A DNA stretch of 52,551 nucleotides from Amycolatopsis sp. (GCF_025464955.1 NZ_JAODNM010000173.1:1-52551); one strand, 5' to 3'; positions 14,452 through 22,557 are shown, counted from the stretch's first letter. The notes: generated from the sequence alone by a model not told the origin. Made by a program: numbers and translations.

Positions 14452-16724
14452 CCGCCGGGAGGAGGGCCGTGTCCATTACCAGGGCGCGAAGAACTCGAGC
14501 TCGTGTCGGGCGGCGGGCTCGTGGTGGGGGTGTCCGTCGTCGTATCGGTCGGGGTCGATGTCGGTGTCGGTGTGTCGCTGAGTGTGGGCGTGTCGGAGAT
14601 GCTCGGCTGATCGGAGCTGGTGGGCGCGGACGGGCTGGTGGTGTTCGGTGTGTTGCTCGGCTGGGGGAGAGCGGTGAACTGCACGACCGGCTGGTTGCTC
14701 AGGTAGGAGTTCATGTAGTCCTGCCAGATGTAGCCAGGTTCCTCCCGGCCGTAAACGTCGTAGCCCGTTTCGCGCCCGACGCCGTTGTGGTAGTTGCCGT
14801 AGATCGGTGCGGGTTGCTTCTTGTTGCCGAACCAAACCGCGGTCACCACTTGCGGGGTGTAGCCGACCATCCAGGCCTCGGAGTTGTGACCGGAGTTGTT
14901 GAACTGGGCGGTACCGGTCTTGGCGGCGTTGGGACGGCCGCTGTCCAGACCGTCCTTTGAGGACGAAGCGACGTCGGTCATCGACTCGGTGACCGTGCGG
15001 GCGATCGCCGCGTTGGTGGTGGGGTCGGCGTTGAAGGCCGGGGTGGCGGCGGTGGCGAACTGGTAGACCTGACTGCCAGTGTTGTCGGTGACCTTGGTGA
15101 CGAAATGCACGGGGACGTACATGCCGTTGTTGGCGAAGGTCGCGTATCCCTGGGCCTGGTCGATCGGACGCACCTGGTACTGCCCGATCGAGATCCCGAG
15201 CTCGGTTGTCCCGGTGCCTTTGCCGGTCGTGGGGTCGTCCTGCTGCAGGGAGTCGAAGGACTGCCCGATCGAGGGGGTGATCTGCTTGGGGATCCCGGCC
15301 TCCCAGGCGGCTTGGCGCACGGTGTTCACGCCGACTTGGGCACCCATGCGGTAGAAGACGGTGTTGACCGACTGGGTCATGGCGTTCTTCACCGTGATCT
15401 GGCTGGAGCCTTCGCCGTCGGAGTTGTGCACGAGCTGGCCGTCGATGGTCTGGTTGTCGCTGCCGTCGTACACGGTGTCGAGACCGATCTGGCCCGGTTG
15501 GGCCTGCAGCCCGGCGGCGAAGACGTACGGCTTGAACGAAGATCCCGGCTGCTGCGGCGTCATCGCCAGGTCGTAGGACGTCGAGCCGTCACCGCCGTAG
15601 TAGGCGAGGATGCCGCCGGTGGTCGGGTCGACCGAGACCAGCGCGGCCCCTTCGTCCGGATACGCGGTGTCGGCCCCCATGATTTTCGCGACGGAGTGTT
15701 CGGCGCTGTCCTGGGCCGGCGGGCTGATGGAGGTGTAGATCTTCGCGCCGGATTTGGACAGGGACTGTTCGGAGTAGCCCTTCTGCGTCAGCTCGGCGAA
15801 GACCGCCGCGGCGATGTACTGGCGAGTGGGGGACAGCGAGGAACCGGTGCCCGAGGCGGTGGACGCGGCGACCGGCGTCGGGAACTGGGCGGAGCTGAAT
15901 TCGGCCTGCGTGACCCAGTGATTGGCCAGCATCCGGCCCATGACGTAGGTGTAGCGCTTGTGTTCGTAGGCCGAACTATTGGCGAAGGAGGGCAACTGCA
16001 CCATGCCGGCGAGCAGTGCGGCCTGTTCGTTGGTCAGCTTGCTGACGTCCTCGCCGTAGAAGGCCTGTGCCGCGGCTTTGATGCCGTAGGCGCTGCGGCC
16101 GAAGTAGACGGTGTTCAGATAGGCGGTGAGGATGTCCTCTTTGGAATAGGTCTGGGTCATCTTGTAGGACTCGACGACCTCGACCATTTTGCGGTTCAAC
16201 GTGGGTGCCGCGTTGCCGGTGGCCTGTTTGACGTATTCCTGGCCGATGGTCGAACCACCGCCGGTGCCGCCGGTGACCCGGTTGACGACGGTGCGCAGGA
16301 TCGCCTTCATGTCGAACCCGGAGTTCGTCATGAAGGTCTCGTCTTCGGCCGCGATCTGCGCGTTCTTCATCGACTGCGGGATCTGGTCCCAGGTCACCAG
16401 TTCGTGGCCGCCGCTGGTGCTCGCCTGGGTGTACATCGTCGAGCCGTCGGCGTAGTACATCGTCACCGGCTGGTTGAGACCGGCCGCCAGCGCCGTCGGA
16501 TCCGGGACGTTGACGAAGTGGTAGAGCACGATGAACGCCGCGATGGGGCCGAGGACGCCGAGTCCGAACAGGACATAGAGGGTCCGGCGGATGCGACGCC
16601 AGCCCTTCCGATGCCTGCGCCGGGTGGGTTTACCGGGCACGGGAAGCGCATCGGTCACGTCGTCCGTGCCGTCGCGAGGCCATCCCGGCGGCTCAGGGGG
16701 CGGATACCGGGGTCGGTCGTTCAC
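14448..16724 (-). CDS. Class A penicillin-binding protein
   Basis: A bifunctional peptidoglycan synthase of 758 residues anchored in the membrane by a helix at about 48-70 after a basic, proline-rich cytoplasmic tail. The GT51 glycosyltransferase shows AAEDETF (catalytic Glu127), GGSTIGQEYVKQ (157-168) and AYLNTVYFG near 201. The transpeptidase has the SxxK serine Ser395 (SSFK), SVN (452-454) and KTG (602-604). The C-terminus is a long Thr/Ser/Pro-rich tail outside the cell. The start is GTG 16724, which overlaps the stop of a 38-codon ORF (GTGA), so translation is probably coupled to it. Confidence 0.93.
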   Translation of the reverse strand: MNDRPRYPPPEPPGWPRDGTDDVTDALPVPGKPTRRRHRKGWRRIRRTLYVLFGLGVLGPIAAFIVLYHFVNVPDPTALAAGLNQPVTMYYADGSTMYTQASTSGGHELVTWDQIPQSMKNAQIAAEDETFMTNSGFDMKAILRTVVNRVTGGTGGGSTIGQEYVKQATGNAAPTLNRKMVEVVESYKMTQTYSKEDILTAYLNTVYFGRSAYGIKAAAQAFYGEDVSKLTNEQAALLAGMVQLPSFANSSAYEHKRYTYVMGRMLANHWVTQAEFSSAQFPTPVAASTASGTGSSLSPTRQYIAAAVFAELTQKGYSEQSLSKSGAKIYTSISPPAQDSAEHSVAKIMGADTAYPDEGAALVSVDPTTGGILAYYGGDGSTSYDLAMTPQQPGSSFKPYVFAAGLQAQPGQIGLDTVYDGSDNQTIDGQLVHNSDGEGSSQITVKNAMTQSVNTVFYRMGAQVGVNTVRQAAWEAGIPKQITPSIGQSFDSLQQDDPTTGKGTGTTELGISIGQYQVRPIDQAQGYATFANNGMYVPVHFVTKVTDNTGSQVYQFATAATPAFNADPTTNAAIARTVTESMTDVASSSKDGLDSGRPNAAKTGTAQFNNSGHNSEAWMVGYTPQVVTAVWFGNKKQPAPIYGNYHNGVGRETGYDVYGREEPGYIWQDYMNSYLSNQPVVQFTALPQPSNTPNTTSPSAPTSSDQPSISDTPTLSDTPTPTSTPTDTTTDTPTTSPPPDTSSSSSRPGNGHGPPPGG

Positions 16725-16837
16725 GAAACTTCACCGAGCCGGATGACCGAGGGGGACGGAACGGGAAAACCGTCCGAATCGGGCATTTCCTGCCCGAATA
16801 CGGCGCCAAGTTCCTCTGCCGCAACGAAATCCTCCAT
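16721..16837 (-). CDS. Leaderless small ORF coupled to PBP gene
   Basis: A 38-residue ORF starting at ATG 16837. It is acidic (EDFVAAEELGAVFGQEMPD, ending VIRLGEVS). Its TGA overlaps the GTG of the penicillin-binding protein gene in a GTGA junction. The start lies 5 nt after a CATAAT box, and GGAGG falls inside the ORF rather than before it, so a leaderless mRNA is likely. It would act as a leader cistron that feeds ribosomes into the PBP gene; the peptide may also have its own role. I recognise no family. Confidence 0.5.
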   Translation of the reverse strand: MEDFVAAEELGAVFGQEMPDSDGFPVPSPSVIRLGEVS

Positions 16838-16842
16838 AGCTG

Positions 16843-16879
16843 ATTATGGTTACTCCGGTGTGAGGGTCGGGTGTGAGGG
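16843..16879 (-). promoter_or_regulatory. PBP promoter with direct repeats
   Basis: CATAAT (16848-16843, minus strand) is a good -10 box, placed 5 nt before the ATG of the small leader ORF. Two exact copies of GGTGTGAGGG (plus strand, 16857-16866 and 16870-16879, 13 bp apart) overlap the expected -35 region. No -35 consensus is evident, so the repeats may be an activator or repressor site. Confidence 0.5.
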
Positions 16880-16887
16880 GTGTCGGC

Positions 16888-17559
16888 TCACTTTCCGGCA
16901 GGCGGTCTCGGGGTGACGTGGGTGCCGGGCGGGATCCGTACGGCGATCTCTTCGCCGAGCCGGGCTCCGTTGGCCAGTTTCAGGTTGTCGCCGCTCCAGA
17001 ACCGGCCGGGGTCGTACCAGTTCGGGCGGTGCGGGTCTTCGAGTAAGCCCATGTCGTTGTAGGTGATCGCGACGACCTCGGCGCAGAAGGCCGTTTCGAG
17101 ATCGACCTCGTGAGCATGGCGCCGGGCGCTCGGGACCCTGCCGCGCAGCCAGCGGGACGCGAGCCGGGCCGTGGTGGGGAACGGGGTGCCGTCCAGGCGC
17201 GCGACGGTGCGCAGGGCGGCGTTTTCCATCTCACGGGTGACGGGGTGGTCGAGCTGCCGGAGCCACGCGCGCTGCCCGTATCTGGTGGCCCAGACCACGA
17301 CCGCGTCCCGCAGGTCGTGCAGCTGCGCGCCGCGCTGGTGGGTCCCGGACCACAGGTCCGGCAGGGACCGGCCGAGCTCGGCGTGCCACATCAGCGGCGG
17401 CAGGTCGTCGATGACCACGGACATGCCGACATGGTTCACCGGGCTGTTCGTCGTCGCCCTGATGGCCCGGTCGGCCATTGTGCTGCCACGGAACAGCCAG
17501 ACGTCGCCGGTGCGCGTCAGGCTGATCGCTTCTTCGAGGTCGAGCCGCGTTTCGGGCAC
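16888..17559 (-). CDS. Permuted papain-like (YiiX/NlpC-type) protein
   Basis: A 223-residue cytoplasmic protein with the circularly permuted papain-like fold of the YiiX/YebB group. The His of the pair is in SPVNHVGMSV (His43), and the Cys is near the C-terminus in AFCAEVVA (Cys159), the reverse of the usual Cys-His order. GDVWLFRG (18-25) is typical for the N-terminus. The family is thought to cleave amide or thioester bonds; the substrate here is unknown. No signal peptide. The start is GTG 17559, 6 nt after a TAGGCT box with no ribosome site, suggesting a leaderless mRNA. It is divergent from a small membrane protein 17 bp away. Confidence 0.8.
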   Translation of the reverse strand: MPETRLDLEEAISLTRTGDVWLFRGSTMADRAIRATTNSPVNHVGMSVVIDDLPPLMWHAELGRSLPDLWSGTHQRGAQLHDLRDAVVVWATRYGQRAWLRQLDHPVTREMENAALRTVARLDGTPFPTTARLASRWLRGRVPSARRHAHEVDLETAFCAEVVAITYNDMGLLEDPHRPNWYDPGRFWSGDNLKLANGARLGEEIAVRIPPGTHVTPRPPAGK

Positions 17560-17564
17560 GGCTG

Positions 17565-17571
17565 TAGCCTA
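17565..17571. promoter_or_regulatory. Shared symmetric -10 for two leaderless genes
   Basis: TAGCCTA contains a -10 box on each strand: TAGCCT (17565-17570, plus) and TAGGCT (17571-17566, minus). Each ends exactly 6 nt before a start codon (ATG 17577 on plus, GTG 17559 on minus). The whole intergenic region is 17 bp. Any -35 element would have to lie in the opposite gene's coding sequence. Confidence 0.6.
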
Positions 17572-17576
17572 GGCGG

Positions 17577-17741
17577 ATGAAGTGGTGGAAGGTGCTCGGC
17601 GTGGCGGGGTTCGTCGGTGTGGCTGCTACCGGAGTGGTGATCGCGAGGTCGGAACGGCGCCGTCGGACGTACACGCCGGACGAGATCCGGGACCGGCTGC
17701 ACACGCGCATCGCCGAAGCGAGTGAAAGCGCGCCACGCTGA
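17577..17741 (+). CDS. Small single-pass membrane protein
   Basis: A 54-residue protein with one N-terminal hydrophobic helix (VLGVAGFVGVAATGVVIA, residues 6-23), a basic stop-transfer patch SERRRR, and an amphipathic tail TYTPDEIRDRLHTRIAEAS. Small proteins of this layout are common in actinomycetes and usually lack assigned functions. No ribosome site; ATG 17577 lies 6 nt after a TAGCCT box. It shares its promoter with the divergent papain-like gene. Confidence 0.65.
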   Translation: MKWWKVLGVAGFVGVAATGVVIARSERRRRTYTPDEIRDRLHTRIAEASESAPR

Positions 17742-17753
17742 GCGTCACTCGAT

Positions 17754-17769
17754 TGTATACAGTCGACTG
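17754..17769. promoter_or_regulatory. Overlapping palindromes upstream of fusion gene
   Basis: Two palindromes share two bases: TGTATACA (17754-17761) and CAGTCGACTG (17760-17769). They lie about 115 bp before the SRPBCC-ligase gene. TATACA could also serve as a -10 box. TGTATACA-type cores are seen in GntR-family operators, but no GntR gene is near. Confidence 0.35.
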
Positions 17770-17883
17770 GTTCAGCTGGGGGTAGCGGCCATTTGCTGGT
17801 ACGGTCGCCCGACTTGAACGCTTCGCCGGTATCGAGGTCGTCCGCCGGGGAGCGCCCAAACGTCGCGGCGGTGAAGTGAACTG

Positions 17884-19977
17884 ATGCGGGACGAAGTTGT
17901 CGAGGCGAGTGCGGTGATCGACCATTCGCCCTCCCGGGTTTGGGAGATCGTCGGCACTCCGGAGCTGTATTCCAGGTTCGTGCCTGTCATCAGCTGGTGC
18001 CAGGTGGTCGAGCCGGTCGAGCGGGGACGCGGGCCCCGGTGCCTGATCCGGCTGACTCCGCAGCGTGGCGCGCTGACGCAGGCGCGGATCCACGCCGGGG
18101 TGTACCGGGCCGGCGCGCACGTCGTGTGGAGTGGCGACGAGCACCAGCGGAACTGGGTCTCCATCGAGTTGCATGATCTCGGCGGCGACCGCACCGAACT
18201 CGTGGTCCGGCTGATGATGCCCGAGGTGCCGGACACATTCGCCGACCTGCTGTCTCCGGGCGCGGTCAAACGAGGTGTCCGGGAACTCGCCCTGCGGATC
18301 GGCGAGCACCTTTCGGGGCGGCCGTCGGGCAGCCCGCATCTGCGCGACGATGCCAAGGCGACCACGCTCGGCACCACGAGCATCCTCGTCCGTGCCGGCG
18401 TGCTCTCACCGGGCAGACCGGACAAGATGGCCCGCCAGCTCAGATCGCTCGCGCGCTGGGGTGCGACGGTGGCGGGCGGCTACCAGGCGTCCGCGGCCCG
18501 CGTGCCGAACGCGATCGCCCTGCACGACGAACGCACTACCCGGACCTTCGCCGAGGCCGACGAACGCAGCACCCGGTTGGCCAACGCGCTGGCCGAGCGG
18601 GGCGTTCGGGCAGGCGACCGGGTGGCGTTGATGTGCCGCAACCACACCGCCATGGTCGAGGCGTTCATCGCCTGCGGGAAGCTGAGTGCCGACGTCCTGC
18701 TGCTCAACACCGGTCTGTCGGCGACGGCGGTCGCCAAGGTCATCGCCCGCCACGAGCCGGTGGCCGTGCTGGCCGACGACGAGTTCGCCCACATCGTCGA
18801 CCGGGCGCCTGGCGAGTTCCTGCGGATCAGCACGTGGCCGGAGGCGGAGCGCGGTTACCCGACGGTCGACGAGCTCATCAAGGACGCGTCGGCGACGCGG
18901 CTGAAACCGGCGGACCGGCCGGGGCGGATCGTGGTGCTCACCTCCGGCACGACCGGCGTGCCCAAGGGCGCGCGGCGCCCGACGCCGAAGGGGCTCAGCA
19001 CGGCGGCGTCCGTCCTCGCCAGGATCCCGTTGCGGGCGAACGACCGGATTGTCGTCGCGGCGCCGCTGTTCCACACCTGGGGGCTGGCCGGGATGCAGGT
19101 CGGCATGGCCGTGCGCGCGTCGCTGTCGCTGGTACGGCTGTTCGACGCCGAGGAGACGCTGCGCACCATCGCGGAGCAGCGGTGCGAGGTGCTGTTCGCC
19201 GTCCCGATCATGCTGCAGCGCATCCTCGACCTGCCCGAGCGGGTGCGGGACCGGTACGACCTGTCCACCCTGCGCGTGGTGGCCAGCAGTGGCTCGGCGC
19301 TGTCCGGTTCGCTGGTCACGTCGTTCATGGACGCTTTCGGTGACGTCCTCTACAACCTGTATGGCTCGACCGAGGTCTCCTGGGTGAGCATCGCCGACCC
19401 GGCCGACCTGCGCGCCGCGCCGACGACGGCGGGCCGCTGCCCGCCCGGCACCGAGGTCGCCATCCTCGACGGCAAGCGGCGTCCGGTCCCGCCCGGGGTC
19501 GACGGCCAGATCTTCGTCGGCAACGACATGCTGTTCGACGGCTACACCGACGGGGGCACGCTGCCGATGTCGGACCGGCTCATGGCCACCGGCGACGTCG
19601 GCTACCTCGACGCCGACGGCAGGCTGTTCGTCACCGGCCGGGCCGACGAGATGATCGTGTCGGGCAGCGAGAACGTGTTCCCGCGGCCGGTCGAGGAGGC
19701 TCTAGCCGCGCTGCCACAGGTGTTCGAGGCGGCCGCGGTCGGCGTGCCGGACCCGGAGTTCGGCCAGCGGCTCGCCGTGTACCTGGTGCTGCGCCCCGGC
19801 GCGCGCCTCGACGCCGACGACGTGCGCAGCTACATCCACCAACGGCTGGCGCGGTTCGCCGTGCCGCGCGACGTCTACTTCGTCGACGAGCTCCCGCGCA
19901 ACGCCACCGGCAAAATCCTCAAACGGCTCCTCAACGACGACACCTGGCCCATGGCCCCACCCGCCCACGACGACTAG
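17884..19977 (+). CDS. SRPBCC domain fused to acyl-CoA synthetase
   Basis: A 697-residue two-domain protein. Residues 1-145 form an SRPBCC (polyketide cyclase/START-like) ligand-binding domain. Residues about 180-690 are an ANL-superfamily AMP-forming ligase that would activate a carboxylic acid to acyl-AMP and probably acyl-CoA. The phosphate loop is LTSGTTGVPKG (352-362), YGSTE lies near 500, GRADEMIVSGSENVFP is the hinge region, and RNATGKILKR holds the catalytic Lys677. The SRPBCC part may hold a hydrophobic substrate for the ligase; this is inference. A ribosome site before ATG 17884 is weak. It has no partner gene nearby, only relics and repeats downstream. Confidence 0.85.
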   Translation: MRDEVVEASAVIDHSPSRVWEIVGTPELYSRFVPVISWCQVVEPVERGRGPRCLIRLTPQRGALTQARIHAGVYRAGAHVVWSGDEHQRNWVSIELHDLGGDRTELVVRLMMPEVPDTFADLLSPGAVKRGVRELALRIGEHLSGRPSGSPHLRDDAKATTLGTTSILVRAGVLSPGRPDKMARQLRSLARWGATVAGGYQASAARVPNAIALHDERTTRTFAEADERSTRLANALAERGVRAGDRVALMCRNHTAMVEAFIACGKLSADVLLLNTGLSATAVAKVIARHEPVAVLADDEFAHIVDRAPGEFLRISTWPEAERGYPTVDELIKDASATRLKPADRPGRIVVLTSGTTGVPKGARRPTPKGLSTAASVLARIPLRANDRIVVAAPLFHTWGLAGMQVGMAVRASLSLVRLFDAEETLRTIAEQRCEVLFAVPIMLQRILDLPERVRDRYDLSTLRVVASSGSALSGSLVTSFMDAFGDVLYNLYGSTEVSWVSIADPADLRAAPTTAGRCPPGTEVAILDGKRRPVPPGVDGQIFVGNDMLFDGYTDGGTLPMSDRLMATGDVGYLDADGRLFVTGRADEMIVSGSENVFPRPVEEALAALPQVFEAAAVGVPDPEFGQRLAVYLVLRPGARLDADDVRSYIHQRLARFAVPRDVYFVDELPRNATGKILKRLLNDDTWPMAPPAHDD

Positions 19978-20308
19978 CCCCACCCGCCGGCGAGTTGGCT
20001 GCCTACCGACACGAGTTCGCCGCCCATGGACACGAGTCCGCGATCCGCGCACGCGTATTGGCCGAACCGTGCCGGATGCCCGTTTCGTAGTCGTGGTGCG
20101 GGCACCGTCGGTCGTCTGCGTGGGGTCGCGAGCGTGGAACTCAGCGCTCTGAGTGTGGGACTCGCGGTGTTCGCCGGATGCTGTCGGCGAGTCCCACGTT
20201 CACCGACGGCGAGTTGCGGCGGCAACGACCCGCCCATGCGGCCGAAGAGCCACAAGTGCCTCGTCGGTGACCGGGAGTACGGCTCCGGCGCCGCGGGCTA
20301 CAGGGGGC
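19978..20308. other. Repeat-rich gap
   Basis: I find no gene in this 330-bp stretch between the ligase fusion and the LLM relic. It holds repeated short phrases (ACACGAGTTCGCCGCCCATG followed by a second ACACGAGTCCGC), two hairpins at 20139-20197, and a half-copy of the CGACGGCGAGTTGCG element at about 20204-20218. It looks like repeat-driven intergenic sequence. Confidence 0.6.
20139..20197. repeat. Two adjacent hairpins
   Basis: Hairpin 1: ACTCAG, loop CGCT, CTGAGT (20139-20154). Hairpin 2: GTGGGACTCGC (20155-20165) pairs perfectly with GCGAGTCCCAC (20187-20197) across a 21-nt loop. They are directly adjacent and could act as a terminator for the plus-strand fusion gene or be a mobile palindromic repeat. 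There is no T-run. Confidence 0.6.
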
Positions 20309-20440
20309 TCAACGCTCCCATTGTGAGATCTGGTCGAAGCCGGCCTCGTCGGCGGTGCGCGCGACCTCCGCCAGCTTCGACCCGATCACCGCATCACCAC
20401 CCGGCCAGGTGAAGTTCGGAATGGTCAGGCCGATCCTCAT
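20309..20440 (-). pseudogene. N-terminal stub of LLM oxidoreductase
   Basis: ATG 20440 is preceded by a good ribosome site (GGAGG, 5 nt) and encodes MRIGLTIPNFTWPGG, then IGSKLAEVARTADEAGFD, the typical start of an F420-dependent luciferase-like monooxygenase-family oxidoreductase. After about 40 residues the frame ends (QWER, TGA) where the family continues with the MDHF motif and about 250 more residues. It lies 45 bp after the aldo/keto reductase gene on the same strand, so it was probably the last gene of that operon. Confidence 0.75.
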
Positions 20441-20485
20441 GAATACCTCCGGTGTCGGTGTTGCGGTGAGCTCACGGCAACGGCG

Positions 20486-21559
20486 TCAGGCGACATTCCC
20501 GCTGAACAGTCCGCCGCTGCGCCGTCCGTCAAAGCGGTGATCACGGCGGCGCAGTGACGGGTCGAGCAGCGCGGGCGGGGCATCGTTCTTCTCGTGTGCG
20601 GCGAGGTCGGTTCCGGGAGCGACGATGTCGTCGATCGCGTCGAGGACATCGTCGGAGAGCTCGGTGTCGGCGGCGGCCAGCTGCGAGTGCAGGTGATCGA
20701 GCGTGCGCGGGCCGATGAGCGCACTGGTCACCCCAGGGTGGGCGGTGACGAATCCGAGGCCGAGCTGGATCAGCGTCAGACCTGCCTCGTCGGCTAGCTT
20801 CACGAGACTCTCGACGGCGTCGAGCTTGGCTCGGTTGGCGGGGTGCGAGGCGTCGAAGCGCTGCGCCATGAGGCCCGCTCGGTTCGTACGGGTCTCCTGA
20901 CCGGCGCGGATCGCACCTGACAGCCAGCCGGACGCCAACGGGCCCCAGACGAGCACACCCATCCCGTACTCCTCGGTCACCGGGAGCACGTGGGTCTCGA
21001 CGCCCCGCTGCAGGATCGAGTAGTTGGGCTGCTCCGTGACGTACCGGCCCAGGTGAAGTTCACGGGAGGCCCACTGCGCCTGCACGAGGCGATAGGCGGG
21101 GAAGGTGGAGGAGCCGAAGTAGCGGATCTTCCCGGCGCGCTGCAGGTCCGTCAGCGCGGAGAGCGTCTCCTCGTCGCTGACCGAGGGGTCCCACCGGTGG
21201 ATCTGATAGAGGTCCACGTGGTCGACATCGAGCCGCCGCAGGCTGCTGTCCAACTCCCTCACGAGCCAACGGCGTGAGCCGCCCAGGTGGTTGCGCTCGT
21301 CGCCCATCGGCAGGGCCGCCTTCGTGGCCAGCACGAGGTCGTCGCGTCGTCCGGCGATGGCTTTGCCGACCATCTCCTCGGACTCGCCGTTGCTGTAGAT
21401 GTCGGCGGTGTCGATGAGGTTGACGCCGGCGTCAAGGGCGGCATGGACGATACCGGTGGCGTCGTCCTGGGTGGTGCGTCCCATGGAGCCGAAGTTCATC
21501 GCGCCGAGCGCGAGCGAGCTGACCCGCACGCCTGTCTGTCCGAGGACGCGGTACTGCAT
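20486..21559 (-). CDS. Aldo/keto reductase
   Basis: A cytoplasmic NADPH-dependent carbonyl reductase of 357 residues, slightly long because of a C-terminal Arg-rich extension (DPSLRRRDHRFDGRRSG). The catalytic tetrad is readable: Asp50 and Tyr55 in DTADIYSNGESE, Lys80 in LATKAAL, His121 in YQIHRWDP. ALIGPRTLDHLHSQLAA is the NADPH-binding end. GGGAG lies 8 nt before ATG 21559, and the palindrome GAGAATTCTC touches the start. It is the second gene after an LLM oxidoreductase, 31 bp apart, in an operon probably controlled by the AraC protein at 22558. The substrate is unknown. Confidence 0.92.
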   Translation of the reverse strand: MQYRVLGQTGVRVSSLALGAMNFGSMGRTTQDDATGIVHAALDAGVNLIDTADIYSNGESEEMVGKAIAGRRDDLVLATKAALPMGDERNHLGGSRRWLVRELDSSLRRLDVDHVDLYQIHRWDPSVSDEETLSALTDLQRAGKIRYFGSSTFPAYRLVQAQWASRELHLGRYVTEQPNYSILQRGVETHVLPVTEEYGMGVLVWGPLASGWLSGAIRAGQETRTNRAGLMAQRFDASHPANRAKLDAVESLVKLADEAGLTLIQLGLGFVTAHPGVTSALIGPRTLDHLHSQLAAADTELSDDVLDAIDDIVAPGTDLAAHEKNDAPPALLDPSLRRRDHRFDGRRSGGLFSGNVA

Positions 21560-21590
21560 GAGAATTCTCCCTTGCGAAGTGGATTGACTC

Positions 21591-22442
21591 TTAGTCCGCC
21601 AGCGCGGCGCTGATTTCGCTCAGCTCGGCGATGGGTAGTGGGTTGTCGGTGCCCAGGACGTGCACGGCGACCTGGTCGGCGCCTGCTTCGAGGTGTTCGC
21701 GGATGCGCGCCGCCGCCGCGGCCGGGTCACCCCAGGGGACTACGGCGTCCACCAGTCGGTCGCTGCCGCCGTCGGCAAGGTCCTCCTCGGTGAAGCCCAG
21801 CCGCAGGAAGTTGTTGCGGTAATTCGCCAGGCCCAGTAAGAGACTGGTGGACTGCCTGCTGATCTCGCGCGCCCGGACAGGGTCAGTCTCCAGCAACACC
21901 TTCTGCTCCGGGACCAGCAACGGGCCGGTACCGAGGATCTCCCTGGCCTGGCGGGTGTGCTCGGGCGTGGTGGAATACGGGTGCGCGTCGGCGGTGCGCT
22001 TCCCGGCCAGCGCGAGCACCTTCGGGCCCAGCGCGGCGAGCGCCAGGTTCTCGGGCGGGATCTCGGCCAGCGTGTCCAGATAGGCGACCAGGTTCGCGTA
22101 GGGCTTGGCGTACTGCTGGTTGTCCGGGCGCTCCGGGTGCCCGATGCCGATCCCGGCCAACACTCGATCGGAGTAGGCCGGGCCCAGTCGCCGATAGCTG
22201 GCGACCACCCGCTCGGCCGGCTCGATCCACGCATTCAGGATCCCGGTCCCGTACACCAGCCCGCTGGTCGCGGACAGGATCGGTTCGGCCAGCCGGAAAT
22301 CGGCGCTGGCCGAACCCAGCCACATCCCGCTGTACCCGGCCTGCTCCAACTGCCCCGTGAACGCACCGACCTGCTCGCCGGTCAACGCCGCCAGGTACGG
22401 CTCACCGACAAAGAAGCCCAGTCGGCCGAGTGATACAGCCAT
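21591..22442 (-). CDS. LLM-class (F420-dependent type) oxidoreductase
   Basis: A 283-residue flavin- or F420-dependent oxidoreductase of the luciferase-like family (TIM barrel). Family features: SLGRLGFFVG at the start, LEQAGYSGMWLGSASADFRL, and DRVLAGIGIGHPERP (the substrate/cofactor loop near the middle), ending EHLEAGADQVAVHVLG. The start is ATG 22442 with GGAGG 6 nt upstream; the open frame extends further up but is not protein-like. It is the first gene of an operon with the aldo/keto reductase and an LLM stub. Two direct repeats (22499-22532) upstream look like an AraC site. Confidence 0.9.
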   Translation of the reverse strand: MAVSLGRLGFFVGEPYLAALTGEQVGAFTGQLEQAGYSGMWLGSASADFRLAEPILSATSGLVYGTGILNAWIEPAERVVASYRRLGPAYSDRVLAGIGIGHPERPDNQQYAKPYANLVAYLDTLAEIPPENLALAALGPKVLALAGKRTADAHPYSTTPEHTRQAREILGTGPLLVPEQKVLLETDPVRAREISRQSTSLLLGLANYRNNFLRLGFTEEDLADGGSDRLVDAVVPWGDPAAAAARIREHLEAGADQVAVHVLGTDNPLPIAELSEISAALAD

Positions 22443-22498
22443 ATTTCGCCTCCATTGCGTGGTATCTCCAGCTAAGCAACGCAGCGAATCCCGGGCCA

Positions 22499-22532
22499 GC
22501 AAGATCCTCTTGCGTGCTTGCACAATCCTCTT
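22499..22532 (-). promoter_or_regulatory. Direct repeats, probable AraC operator
   Basis: Two 13-bp copies, GCAAGATCCTCTT (22499-22511) and GCACAATCCTCTT (22520-22532), repeat with a 21-bp period, two helical turns. Direct half-sites on one face of the helix are the classical AraC layout. They lie between the AraC stop (22558) and the LLM start (22442), about 60-90 bp upstream of the latter. Confidence 0.6.
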
Positions 22533-22557
22533 CGGCTGGAGCGCGGCGCCCCGGCCG

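Noticed and set aside
15105..16916. A 600-codon frame opposite the PBP gene
   Set aside because: All PBP motifs are on the other strand; this frame is low-complexity Gly/Val/Arg sequence created by GC-rich codons.
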